Below are positions 54,977-64,000 of a stretch of DNA of 64,000 bases, piece after piece. Numbering within the stretch: position 1 is the stretch's first letter; each line of letters starts with the position of its first letter. Where the stretch lies: the NCBI RefSeq assembly GCF_000003815.2, contig NC_049981.1:31342269-31406268 (forward strand), written 5' to 3'. This DNA is from Branchiostoma floridae (taxonomy: Eukaryota; Chordata; Leptocardii; Amphioxiformes; Branchiostomatidae). The position numbers were made by a program, and so were the translations under genes. A model generated the notes under the pieces. It made no database searches. It had not been told where the DNA came from and saw only the letters and a program-made list of their open reading frames with translations.

Positions 54977-55787
54977 CGCTTTTTGAGGTCTGAGTGAGTG
55001 CGAACTTCTGTCGATGTGAGAGCGCTTTCGGAATAGTAAAAGAGTAATTTCCTTCAGTATTTTTCCATGCCAAATATTTTATATACCTGTTTAAACAGTC
55101 CTTGCTTGAACATGGTCGCTCTAGCGCAGTGGGAAAATTTGCGCATTGTAAACCAATGCACCCGGTTCGATTCCTGGGAGGTAATTTTTTTTGTTAACTT
55201 TCTTTTTTTTTCTTCTTTTACAGCCATTAAAATACTAATTTTTGCATCCATTGAAATACATATTAACAATGCTTATGTATAGAACATTAAAACTCACATT
55301 TGCACCTGTTCTACTTCTGCATATTTCGATGTTGGGATATTTGAATGAGACGTGCGATACTCTGCTTATATGTCGTTCTAACTTTCCATAAAATGCCCAT
55401 ACAACATCTATATCACAGAATTACACAAGAACAAACTGATTTTCTCGAATATATCTGCATACTACCTTTTTTTCAAAATACTCATCAGCCAGCTTTTTTT
55501 CAGAAGCTTTCTTGTTTCACTTCAAGAGCAAAATAAACACTGATATTTTGTTTAGTTTATAACGATATACACTATACAATACAATCATTCATTCATTCGA
55601 AAGATATGGTCTTGACAATCAATCTTTTTCCGACACACAACGCTAAAATTCTCTCTCACCCACAGAACAAAAAGTTCTCTCACTTCGTGAGGCTTCCCTG
55701 CCAACGCGGCTGTAGGAGTGAGCGATTTTTTGGGTCTGAGTGAGTGCGAACTTTTGTCGATGTGAGAGCGCTTTCGGAGTAGTGAAA
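54977..55787. repeat. Higher-order duplicate B
   Basis: Near-identical to 53630-54440 at a constant 1347-base offset, including the tRNA-like sequence. It marks recent unequal exchange in the array. Confidence 0.85.
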
Positions 55788-57583
55788 GAACAACTTCTTT
55801 TAGTATTTTTTACTAAAAGCGCAAAATAAACACTGGCATTTTGTTCAGTCTGAAACGATATATACCATACAATAACAATCACTTAGTCCAAATATTAAAG
55901 ATATTGTCTTGACAATCAGTCTTTTTCCGACACACAACGCTGAAAATCTCTCTCACACACAGAACAAAAAGTTCTCTCACTCCGGGAGGCTTTCCTGCCA
56001 CCGGGGCTGTATAGTACAGGAGCCAAGTCCTGAAAGAGGCCTAGAAATGTGATTTCGTTGCACCCACTTTACAGAAAAGGTTTGACCTAATTTTGTGGTA
56101 GAGGGGTCTTTGGTCCATCACCCAGCATGATTTTTATGCTCAAATTGTGGTATCACTTTTTTGCTAGCTAAGCATAAAGGTAGAACACCTATTCTGCACA
56201 GGTGAAAAAATTCAATTTTCCAAGGGGGAGGGGCAAAAAACTAAACATCAATATTTTTCCATCAAAATTGGTAGGCTGGTACACCTTTTCATGGGAAATA
56301 CAAAAATGTTGATTTTTTCCAAAATTTTGCCTTTGTCCAAAAGTTATGGGTCTTAAAAGTTCGATTTTTAAGCATTTTTTGTTCCAAAAAACGAACTGTT
56401 TACTTTGCAAAATCAGACAATTAATCGTGTTACCTACGGGGCCTTGCCTGATGAGTTAGACCTACCTTCCGAATCATACCCTGCATATCAACCTTTAAAT
56501 CATCAAAATCCGTCAATGGGATCCAGAGATATGAATGTGTGAATGTTGACACATCTGCCATGTTCTATTGCCATATCGTCGCTAAGGCCGTTGCTAAGGC
56601 CGTTGCTAAGGAGGTTTTGGATTATACTCCACAACAAAACTGCTACGCAGAACAAACTTTTCCGATGTATATTGCTCTGGTTATCTCAGCAGAAGTGTAA
56701 GGAGAAATTTTGCTATGTTTAATGTTTAATAGATGCAGGAAAACTGATTTTTAATGTCATTTCTTTCAGAATCATTAGCAAAATTGTTGCTAAGGCCGTT
56801 GCTAAGGGGGTATTCAGTCATGTTCCAAGCAAAATACAGCAGCTGAGAGTCAAGATTTCTATCACATTCTGCTCAAGTCATCTCGTAAACCATGCATAAC
56901 TTAAAATACTTTAATTGTTTGATTGATTGGTTGGGAATATTAATTGGGGCTCTGCATGGGGGATATAAGGATACTTGAAAAGAATTATGCTGATTTGACA
57001 CATTTTTATTGTTGCTCCGTAATGTCACTAAGTAGGTACCTTGTTAAATCACTGCATATATCTACTGCTATGTCGAGCACAATGAAAAAGGCTATGCATG
57101 GGGGTTATCAGAACACCGGAAATGTGATACCGTTTAATACACAGGACACATGGATACAAAACTGTGTTAGATACAACATATTGCAAAACAAAATCTCTGA
57201 CCAACATCTATGTTAGAATGAAATAGTATATGGGATCTGCAAAATTGAAAAAAAATCAGTTTGCAAACGGATCTGAATGGGGGTTATCAGGACACCAGAA
57301 ATGTGATACATAGGACACATGAATACAACGTATCAACGAGTCTTTGACTCTATCTAATAGTATGTTAGAGTGGACCAGTATATCATAGGATCTACAAAAT
57401 ACACCAACACACAAGGATTGCAAATGCTTTTGAAACACATATTCACAAAAAAAGTTTTTTTGGGACTTGTGATACAATATGCAGGACCTGATGTTAAACT
57501 TTAACTGCAATTTCTAACAGATTCTGGTCAGGCCTAAAACTTGACATATTAGTTACAAAAAAATAAAACTCTGTCATTACACA

Positions 57584-58022
57584 GAGCTCGAAATATCACC
57601 TGCATATGCAGGTCAGTGCAGGTAAAATGAAAGCTGTGCACTTTTTCCTGATGTCTACGTGCACCTTACCTGCACTGGTCCATGTACTGGCTTTATAACC
57701 TGACTTAATCTTCTTATTGGCCCGTCCTACCGTGCCGTGCCCGCGGGGAGGGGCCAGTTACAGCCCTGGACAGCGGAGTTTGCGTTACACTACTGGCTTT
57801 ACATATACATGTTTCATGATGTGGAATTTTACTGGTTGCATTGCACTGGTAACCACCTATGAAGTATGAAAAGAAAAAATGGCAATGGTTTCTGAACAGA
57901 TTTTAGTATGATCAATACTTCCAAATTCTGAGTGGTGGAGGTAAAATTTGTCTGGTTCAGGTGATTTCCAATGTTACCTGCACCAGTGCAGGTATGCAGA
58001 AAAAGGTATTTCAAGCCCTGCA
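57584..58022. mobile_element. GGGCTCGAAAT-ended element, TGCAGGT subtype
   Basis: Left end AGAGCTCGAAATATCACCTG and right end GGTATTTCAAGCCCTGC. Subterminal words GCAGGT and ACCTGCA occur in both orientations. It is nested in the 6.25-kb element. Confidence 0.65.
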
Positions 58023-58099
58023 TAAAACTGCAAGCAAAATTACACCAGAAAATGCTTTTACAAATTATAAAAATCAATTTGTAGATGTGCATGTGCCTA

Positions 58100-59190
58100 T
58101 GATGGTGTCCGATGCTTGTATAAAAAGAACTTTCCTTGTCATGGAGCCTGTAATGGGCAGATGAAAAAATGGCTTTATGCGGTTTAGTTGCTAGCTTTAA
58201 TGATTTGAGGCCTTGTTTTGCCAGTTCTTAAAAGTTTACGTCTTTTGCATTGTAACATGACTGCACTTAATAATAGCATACACTGTATTTCATAGCACCA
58301 GGCAGTGCCACGTGCCTTCCTGTTCTGTCGCCTCCATACCAGTGGCCACAAATTCTGACTATGTACTGTTGAAAGCCTAACAAAGTTGAACTTGTAATCT
58401 GCTTGGTTGTGTCCCACTCTCTGGCCCAAAACAACAGCTCAACCATCAGCTCCCCTAACATGCTGCATCTCCTGGACCACCATCAGCTTTCTGGCCAAAC
58501 ATAGCCTCCCCGATATCAGTGAGATCTTCATCTTGTCCGACATCCGTTGGCTGTCTTTGACAGTCCGGACTGCCCAGCCATCGCTGACAACTTTGTGACT
58601 GTGCGACTAAGCCAGGGCCACGAGCTATTCCAGTCGCAGTTTGTGATGTGACTTGTGTGTGACTGTGAGGAAGGAAACGGGCAGCTGTGGTTGACAGAGT
58701 TGGAAGGTCATGCCTCCGTGGCACTGTGCATGTGGCGAAGTTTACCACTTCTCCAAGTCCAACCCAAACACCCAAAGATCTCCAGACTTGTATGTCTTCA
58801 TCAGTTTCAAACAGACATTGGCCCATGACCTTTTTTGTTGTCTTGCACGCTCTTTGTTGTTTCACCTGTTTGTGTCACAGTTATTCTACAGCCTTTTATG
58901 CCTCTTCAGCGGTTAAGACGTCATTATTTCATTGACAATGCATCATCTTAGGTGAGTCTTCATTGATGCTATCTTGCAGTTGCAAATGACATTACCTGCC
59001 TGCGGGTATGAGAATTTGATTGCTGGCAGAGACAAAATCAGCGAAGCACAGTGATAACACTCTGCATTGCCCGGTCTCGAAAATCATAGGGGTCTTGTTT
59101 TTATTCTGTTGAACAAATCAAATCAACAATCAAGCAACAATAAATCGACAAAGGCTATATTATCGACTTCATGGCCAGACAGGTAGTGGG
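58100..59190. other. Interior of the large element: open frames without recognised domain
   Basis: A 136-codon frame on the minus strand (58455-58865) and overlapping shorter plus-strand frames occur in a GC-richer stretch. I see no DDE/D motif, zinc finger or splice context, so no gene is called. Confidence 0.35.
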
Positions 59191-59439
59191 CTTGTGTGGC
59201 GCAATCAGCATGGTGTTCGATTCATAAGCCATAGGTTCTGGGTTTAAATCCTTCGGTGTGCCACCAATCACTTTCACTTTCACTTTACAAAAATGTATTT
59301 ATTTTACCAGGAACTGACTCAGGTCAGACTAGAACTGCTTTACAGGCAATCCTGGGCACATAGAAACAACATAATGACAATACAGGCATATTTCAGTAAC
59401 AACATGTAAAAATAGCATTGCTAATCAATTAGGTAATCT

Positions 59440-59815
59440 GACGCTTAGGTGTCTTAATGTTCATCAGGCTACGTGATTGAAGAGGCAACTTGTTCCACAG
59501 CTGCACGCCTTAGTACTGCAGACTGCCACAAAATGACGTCACTCTGACAGGTGGCCATTGAAGCATGTGGGGGTCATAGTAACGTAACCTTGTAGTCGCT
59601 GCACGTGTGTTGACCCTTAGGGTCGGGGGTGATATACATCGGAATAAAGTAGCCATATACGATGGCGCCCTTCCCAGGACTGACTTGAAAATTGTAGCAA
59701 GAGAGACCGTTTCCAGCCGTTTACGCACAGACTCCAGCCCTGCAGCAGCTGGCAAGGTGTGAACTGGGACATGATCTTGAGCTACACCTCGAGCACGTTT
59801 AAGAACCCACCGCAC
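59440..59815 (-). pseudogene. LINE reverse-transcriptase C-terminal relic
   Basis: The frame reads TVSLATIFKSVLGRAPSYMA, TRAATTRLRYYD and, after a TAA, VQLWNKLPLQSRS. This is the order of the C-terminal tail of CR1/L2-like reverse transcriptases, broken by a stop. Confidence 0.6.
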
Positions 59816-60384
59816 TTATCGAAAGGAGTAGGGTTCCCAGTGTGAGTGGTTCAAAACGTAGTCATATGGCCGCACCTGGGGAAATTGCTGTCATATTGAG
59901 GTCACCTGAATTAGTGCTGAATGGTAGTTGCTCCAGACCCTTGGGATTTAGTCCTGTCTATTGTATGAATGCTCCTTGAAAATCATCCCCTGGGTGCGAA
60001 GAGAGTAGTCGGTCCACCCAATACCTGTCCTGCTGGCAACTCTTCACATCATACTTGCCATCGTCTCCCTGTGTGCTTACAGCAGCCTGGTGCCAGCTCC
60101 TTCTGCGCTTTTCAAATATGTCTGTCATCTGCTCTCATTGACTGGGCCATGAATTTCCTCCCATTAATTAATTTAAAGTCCAGACAACCAGAGCCGATTG
60201 CTTATCTACTTGCTGCAAAGAAGACTGGCAAAATCTTGGTAAACTGATTTTGGTTTGGTTTGGTTTGATACAGATCTCCATTAGTGACTGATATGTCACT
60301 ATTCTTCCTGGAGTCCGGGTGATTTGAAGAGAATGACCAATTCTAGACGGAAGGATTTGCAGGATTTTGCACCATCGCACACCA

Positions 60385-60630
60385 CACCATCGCATATGTG
60401 GGGGTTATTTAACGTGCGTGGGGTGTGGCTCTCCCTAAACATGGGACCTCCATTTAACGTCCTATCTGAGGGAAGGCCCTAGCCGAAGCTAGGTACTCAT
60501 TTTCACGCAAAGTGAGGAAAGCCGTGTAAAGTGCATTTCCCAAAAGCACAAGATTGGTGACACAGCAGGGTTCGAACTCGAGAGCTCTCGGTCCCGAGCC
60601 AAAACGCGCTGTCGCTGTGCCCATGATCTC
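60385..60630 (-). mobile_element. tRNA-derived SINE, inverted
   Basis: Body words ACCTCCATTTAACGTCCTAT and AAAGTGCATTTCCCAAAAGC, then an inverted B box AGGGTTCGAACTCGAGAGC. It matches the 28120-28262 copy. Confidence 0.65.
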
Positions 60631-62261
60631 ACTGCTCCTAGCAAATTGGACTTCCAGCTGTAAATGGTTGAATATGATTGTTCAAAAGCTAATTATAGTC
60701 AACTCGAGTGTTCCTCTGTGTTTTGTCTATCTCAACACATCCTTCAGAGACAATCTCATGTCTATGGTTGTTTGTGAGTCAGTCCTTGACGTTGCTTACA
60801 ATTGTTCCTATAAGCCATTGAGCCACACACTGGTGCATACATGGATTGAGCGAGGGCCAGTCTACTGCTTGTGTTATTGTTAGTGTGTGTAATGTTGCCA
60901 TACTCTTTCCTAAATGTTGCGTCCTAGCCTTGGTCTTTCTATTTGTCTATATGAAGTAGCTCTGTTCCCATGTAACCTGCAAATTAAGTATTATGATAAC
61001 CCCCATTCAGATCCGTTTGCAAACTGATTTTTTTTCAATTTTGCAGATCCCATATACTGTTTCATTCTAACATAGATGTTGGTCAGAGATTTTATTTTGC
61101 AATATGTTGTATCTAACACAGTTTTGTATCCATGTGTCCTGTGTATTAAACGGTATCACATTTCCGGTGTTCTGATAACCCCCATGCATAGCCTTTTTCA
61201 TTGTGCTCGACATAGCAGTAGATATATGCAGTGATTTAACAAGGTACCTACTTAGTGACATTACGGAGCAACAATAAAAATGTGTCAAATCAGCATAATT
61301 CTTTTCAAGTATCCTTATATCCCCCATGCAGAGCCCCAATTAATATTCCCAACCAATCAATCAAACAATTAAAGTATTTTAAGTTATGCATGGTTTACGA
61401 GATGACTTGAGCAGAATGTGATAGAAATCTTGACTCTCAGCTGCTGTATTTTGCTTGGAACATGACTGAATACCCCCTTAGCAACGGCCTTAGCAACAAT
61501 TTTGCTAATGATTCTGAAAGAAATGACATTAAAAATCAGTTTTCCTGCATCTATTAAACATTAAACATAGCAAAATTTCTCCTTACACTTCTACTGAGAT
61601 AACCAGAGCAATATACATCGGAAAAGTTTGTTCTCCGTAGCAGTTTTGTTGTGGAGTATAATCCAAAACCTCCTTAGCAACGGCCTTAGCAACGGCCTTA
61701 GCGACGATATGGCAATAGAACATGGCAGATGTGTCAACATGCACACATTCATATCTCCGGATCCCATTGACGGATTTTGATGATTTAAAGGTTGATATGC
61801 AGGGTATGATTCGGAAGGTAGGTCTAACTCATCAGGCAAGGCCCCGTAGGTAACACGATTAATTGTCTGATTTTGCAAAGTAAACAGTTCGTTTTTTGGA
61901 ACAAAAAATGCTTAAAAATCGAACTTTTAAGACCCATAACTTTTGGACAAAGGCAAAATTTTGGAAAAAATCAACATTTTTGTATTTCCCATGAAAAGGT
62001 GTACCAGCCTACCAATTTTGATGGAAAAATATTGATGTTTAGTTTTTTGCCCCTCCCCCTTGGAAAATTGAATTTTTTCACCTGTGCAGAATAGGTGTTC
62101 TACCTTTATGCTTAGCTAGCAAAAAAGTGATACCACAATTTGAGCATAAAAATCATGCTGGGTGATGGACCAAAGACCCCTCTACCACAAAATTAGGTCA
62201 AACCTTTTCTGTAAAGTGGGTGCAACGAAATCACATTTTTCAGGGTCTGGCTCCTGTACTA

Positions 62262-62376
62262 GTAGGAGTGAGCGATTTTTTGGGTCTGAGTGAGTGCGAA
62301 CTTTTGTCGATGTGAGAGCGCTTTCGGAGTAGTGAAAGAATAACTTCCTTTTAGTATTTTTTACTAAAAACGCAAA
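62262..62376. repeat. Satellite, continuation after the insertion (+ orientation)
   Basis: Resumes at GTAGGAGTGAGCGATTTTTT exactly where the left array stopped, and runs to the LINE fragment. Confidence 0.85.
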
Positions 62377-62800
62377 ATTTTGGAGTTTTAAATGAGCCCC
62401 ATATTTCCGAACCATACAACAAAATAGGTTTCACGCATATGTCAAATAGTTTGCTTCTTACGGATATAGAAGCGTCGGCTTTGCCAAGGGATTGGTTGAT
62501 TCCATATAGGGCTCTCAGGCCTTTGCTGTGCAGATATTTGTTATTTGCCTTGAACGTGCCAGCTGAATTTACAACAATTCCCAGATAGCAATAATTTGTA
62601 ACAATTTCTACTACATGTCTTTCATATAGGAAAAGGCAGTCTTTTGGTAGGCAGCCACCTTTCGTAAATACAATGACTTTAGTTTTCTTTAGATAAACAT
62701 TTAACTTCCATGATTCACAATAATTTTCTGATCTACTTAGAGAAGTTTGCAGACCCTGTCGAAATTCAGACAAAAGTACCATATATAGTGTATAGCGTAA
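62377..62800 (-). pseudogene. LINE reverse-transcriptase fragment
   Basis: A frame reads CESWKLNVYLKKTKVIVFTK, then YCYLGIVV and LFDICVKPILLYGSEIWG. These are the thumb-region landmarks of non-LTR reverse transcriptases (WKL-N-KTK-VF...YLG...PILLYGSE-WG). The flanking parts of the open frame are satellite. The catalytic YADD region is absent. Confidence 0.8.
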
Positions 62801-62819
62801 CAAATTAAAAAAAAGGGCA

Positions 62820-64000
62820 GTGTTTATCTTGCGTTTGAAGTGAAATGATGCTGAAAGAAGTTGTTCTTTCACTACTCCAAAAGCGCTCTCACATCGACAA
62901 AAGTTCGCACTCACTCAGACCCCAAAAATCGCTCACTCCTACAGCCCCGTTGGCAGGGAAGCCTCCCGAAGTGAGAGAACTTTTTGTTCTGTGGGTGAGA
63001 GAGAATTCCAGCGTTGTGTGTCAGAAAAAGATTAATTGTCAAGACAATATCTTTAATATTTGGTGATTGTCATTGTATAGTGTATATCGTTGCAAACTGA
63101 ACAAAATGTCAGCGTTAATTTTGTGTTCTAAGTGAAAAAATACTGAAGGAAGTTGTTCTTTCACTACTCCGAAAGCGCTCTCACATCGACAAAAGTTCGC
63201 GCTCACTCAGACCCCAAAAATCGCTCACTCCTACAGCCGGGTTTGCAGGGAAGCCTCCCGAAGTGAAAGAACTTTTTGTTCTGTGGGTGAGAGAGAATTT
63301 CAGCGTTGTGTGTCGGAAAAAGATTAATTGTCAAGACAATATCTTTAATATTTGGTATAAGTGATTGGTATTGTATAGTGTATATCGTTACAAACTAAAC
63401 AAAATGTCTGCGTTTATTTTGGGTTTTAAGTAAAAAAATACTAAAAGAAGTTGTTCTTTCACTACTCCGAAAGCGCTCTCACATCGACAAAGTTTCGCTC
63501 TCACACAGACCAAAAAATCGCTCACTCCTCCATCAGGGTTTGCAGGGAAAGCCTCCCGAAGTGAGAAAACTTTTTGTCCTGTGTGTGAGAGAGAATTTTA
63601 GCGTTGAGTGTCGGAAAAAGATTGATCGTCAAGACAATGTCTTTGGTTTAAGTGATTGTTAGTGTATGATGTATATCGTTGCAAACAAAATAAAATTTCA
63701 GTGATCATTGTGCATTTTAATTAAATAAACCTCAATGAAGTTATTTCTTCCACTACTCCGAAAGCGCTCTCACGTCGACCAAATTTCGCTCTCATTCAGA
63801 CCAAATAAATCGCTCACTCCTCCAGCCTGATCGGCGGGGAAAGCCCCGAGGTGAGAGAACTTTTTGTTCCGTGGCTGAGAGAGAATTTCAGCGTTGTGTG
63901 TCGGAATGATATGATTGTCGAGGAAATATCTATAATATAACAGAATGTCATTTTTGAAAAGGTTTATTATTGGAACTGAAGAAATGAAAGGTTAAATCGG
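62820..64000. repeat. Satellite array, right part, inverted orientation
   Basis: Four units in the opposite orientation to 52600-56011 (CACTACTCCGAAAGCGCTCT then CACATCGACAAA and AATCGCTCACTCCT). It runs to the window end. Confidence 0.9.

Larger units (their letters stand above)
52600..56011. repeat. Satellite array, ~290-306-bp units, left part
   Basis: Units share ATTCTCTCTCAC, CAGAACAAAAAGTTCTCTCA, GGCTGTAGGAGTGAGCGATT and GTCGATGTGAGAGCGCTTTC. The last word recurs at about 52724, 53015, 53309, 53665, 54410, 54716, 55011 and 55757. Short frames here are shadows of the array. Confidence 0.9.
56012..62261. mobile_element. 6.25-kb inverted-repeat element inserted in the satellite
   Basis: Left arm 56012-57289 and right arm 60994-62261 are inverted copies about 1.27 kb long. 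A 273-base stretch in each (56944-57216 and 61067-61339) encodes exactly the same frame. The outer 13 bases are perfect inverts (TAGTACAGGAGCC / GGCTCCTGTACTA). The satellite word GGCTGTAGGAGTGAGCG is split with GTA repeated on both sides (56009-56011, 62262-62264), so a 3-bp target duplication fits. The arms contain GCCGTTGCTAAGG repeats and a GGGGGTTATCAG-type ~170-base repeat. The interior holds other repeats and no intact transposase that I can recognise. Class is not established; 3-bp targets occur in several DNA-transposon superfamilies. Confidence 0.8.

Noticed and set aside
56944-57216. 90-residue frame identical to the frame at 61067-61339, at first suggestive of a conserved gene
   Set aside because: The two are the inverted arms of one element; identity comes from the repeat, and the peptide has no recognisable domain.
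58455-58865. 136-codon frame as the transposase of the 6.25-kb element
   Set aside because: No catalytic or DNA-binding motif, no start context, and overlapping frames on the other strand look equally good.
62351-62914. 187-codon frame as an intact gene
   Set aside because: It fuses satellite sequence to a reverse-transcriptase fragment lacking the catalytic region; treated as a LINE relic.

Overview
This is animal nuclear DNA, most likely from an amphioxus (Branchiostoma). Genes are split into small exons by GT-AG introns. The recognised genes are metazoan or chordate families (FAM47E-like, Ly6/uPAR, EIF4E, NAT16-like). The space between them is filled with short inverted-repeat elements, tRNA-derived SINEs, LINE tails and microsatellites. 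The species call is an inference from gene content and repeat style, not a database match.

Layout: (a) 0.2-1.1 kb, + strand, a small secreted-peptide gene candidate with two possible last exons. (b) 2.5-5.5 kb, - strand, a complete four-exon FAM47E-like gene. (c) 5.6-14.3 kb, repeats only, including a 5S rRNA-derived unit. (d) 14.5-19.6 kb, + strand, a four-exon GPI-anchored Ly6/uPAR-domain gene with decayed copies of its first two exons in its introns. (e) 19.7-26.1 kb, repeats. (f) 26.7-36.5 kb, - strand, a complete eight-exon EIF4E gene whose intron 4 holds extra truncated copies of exon 5 joined to GT microsatellites. (g) 36.6-43.8 kb, repeats. (h) 43.85-46.33 kb, + strand, a NAT16-like (histidine N-acetyltransferase family) gene in four coding exons. 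(i) 47.3-51.4 kb, - strand, the 3' part of an unrecognised gene plus two doubtful exons and a PIF/Harbinger-type element. (j) 51.6-64 kb, a ~290-bp satellite array with an assembly gap, interrupted by a 6.25-kb element with ~1.27-kb inverted arms and a 3-bp target duplication.

The genes do not form a pathway. FAM47E-like (chromatin/PRMT5-related in mammals), EIF4E (cap binding), NAT16-like (amino-acid acetylation) and the Ly6 protein (cell surface) are ordinary unrelated neighbours. I found no operon-like or defence-like system. The most unusual material is structural: exon pieces amplified with microsatellites inside EIF4E, relic exon duplications in the Ly6 gene, inverted-repeat elements with shared ends but different interiors, and the young large inverted-repeat element inside the satellite. 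All exon models come from reading splice sites, phase and family similarity by eye; no transcript evidence was available.
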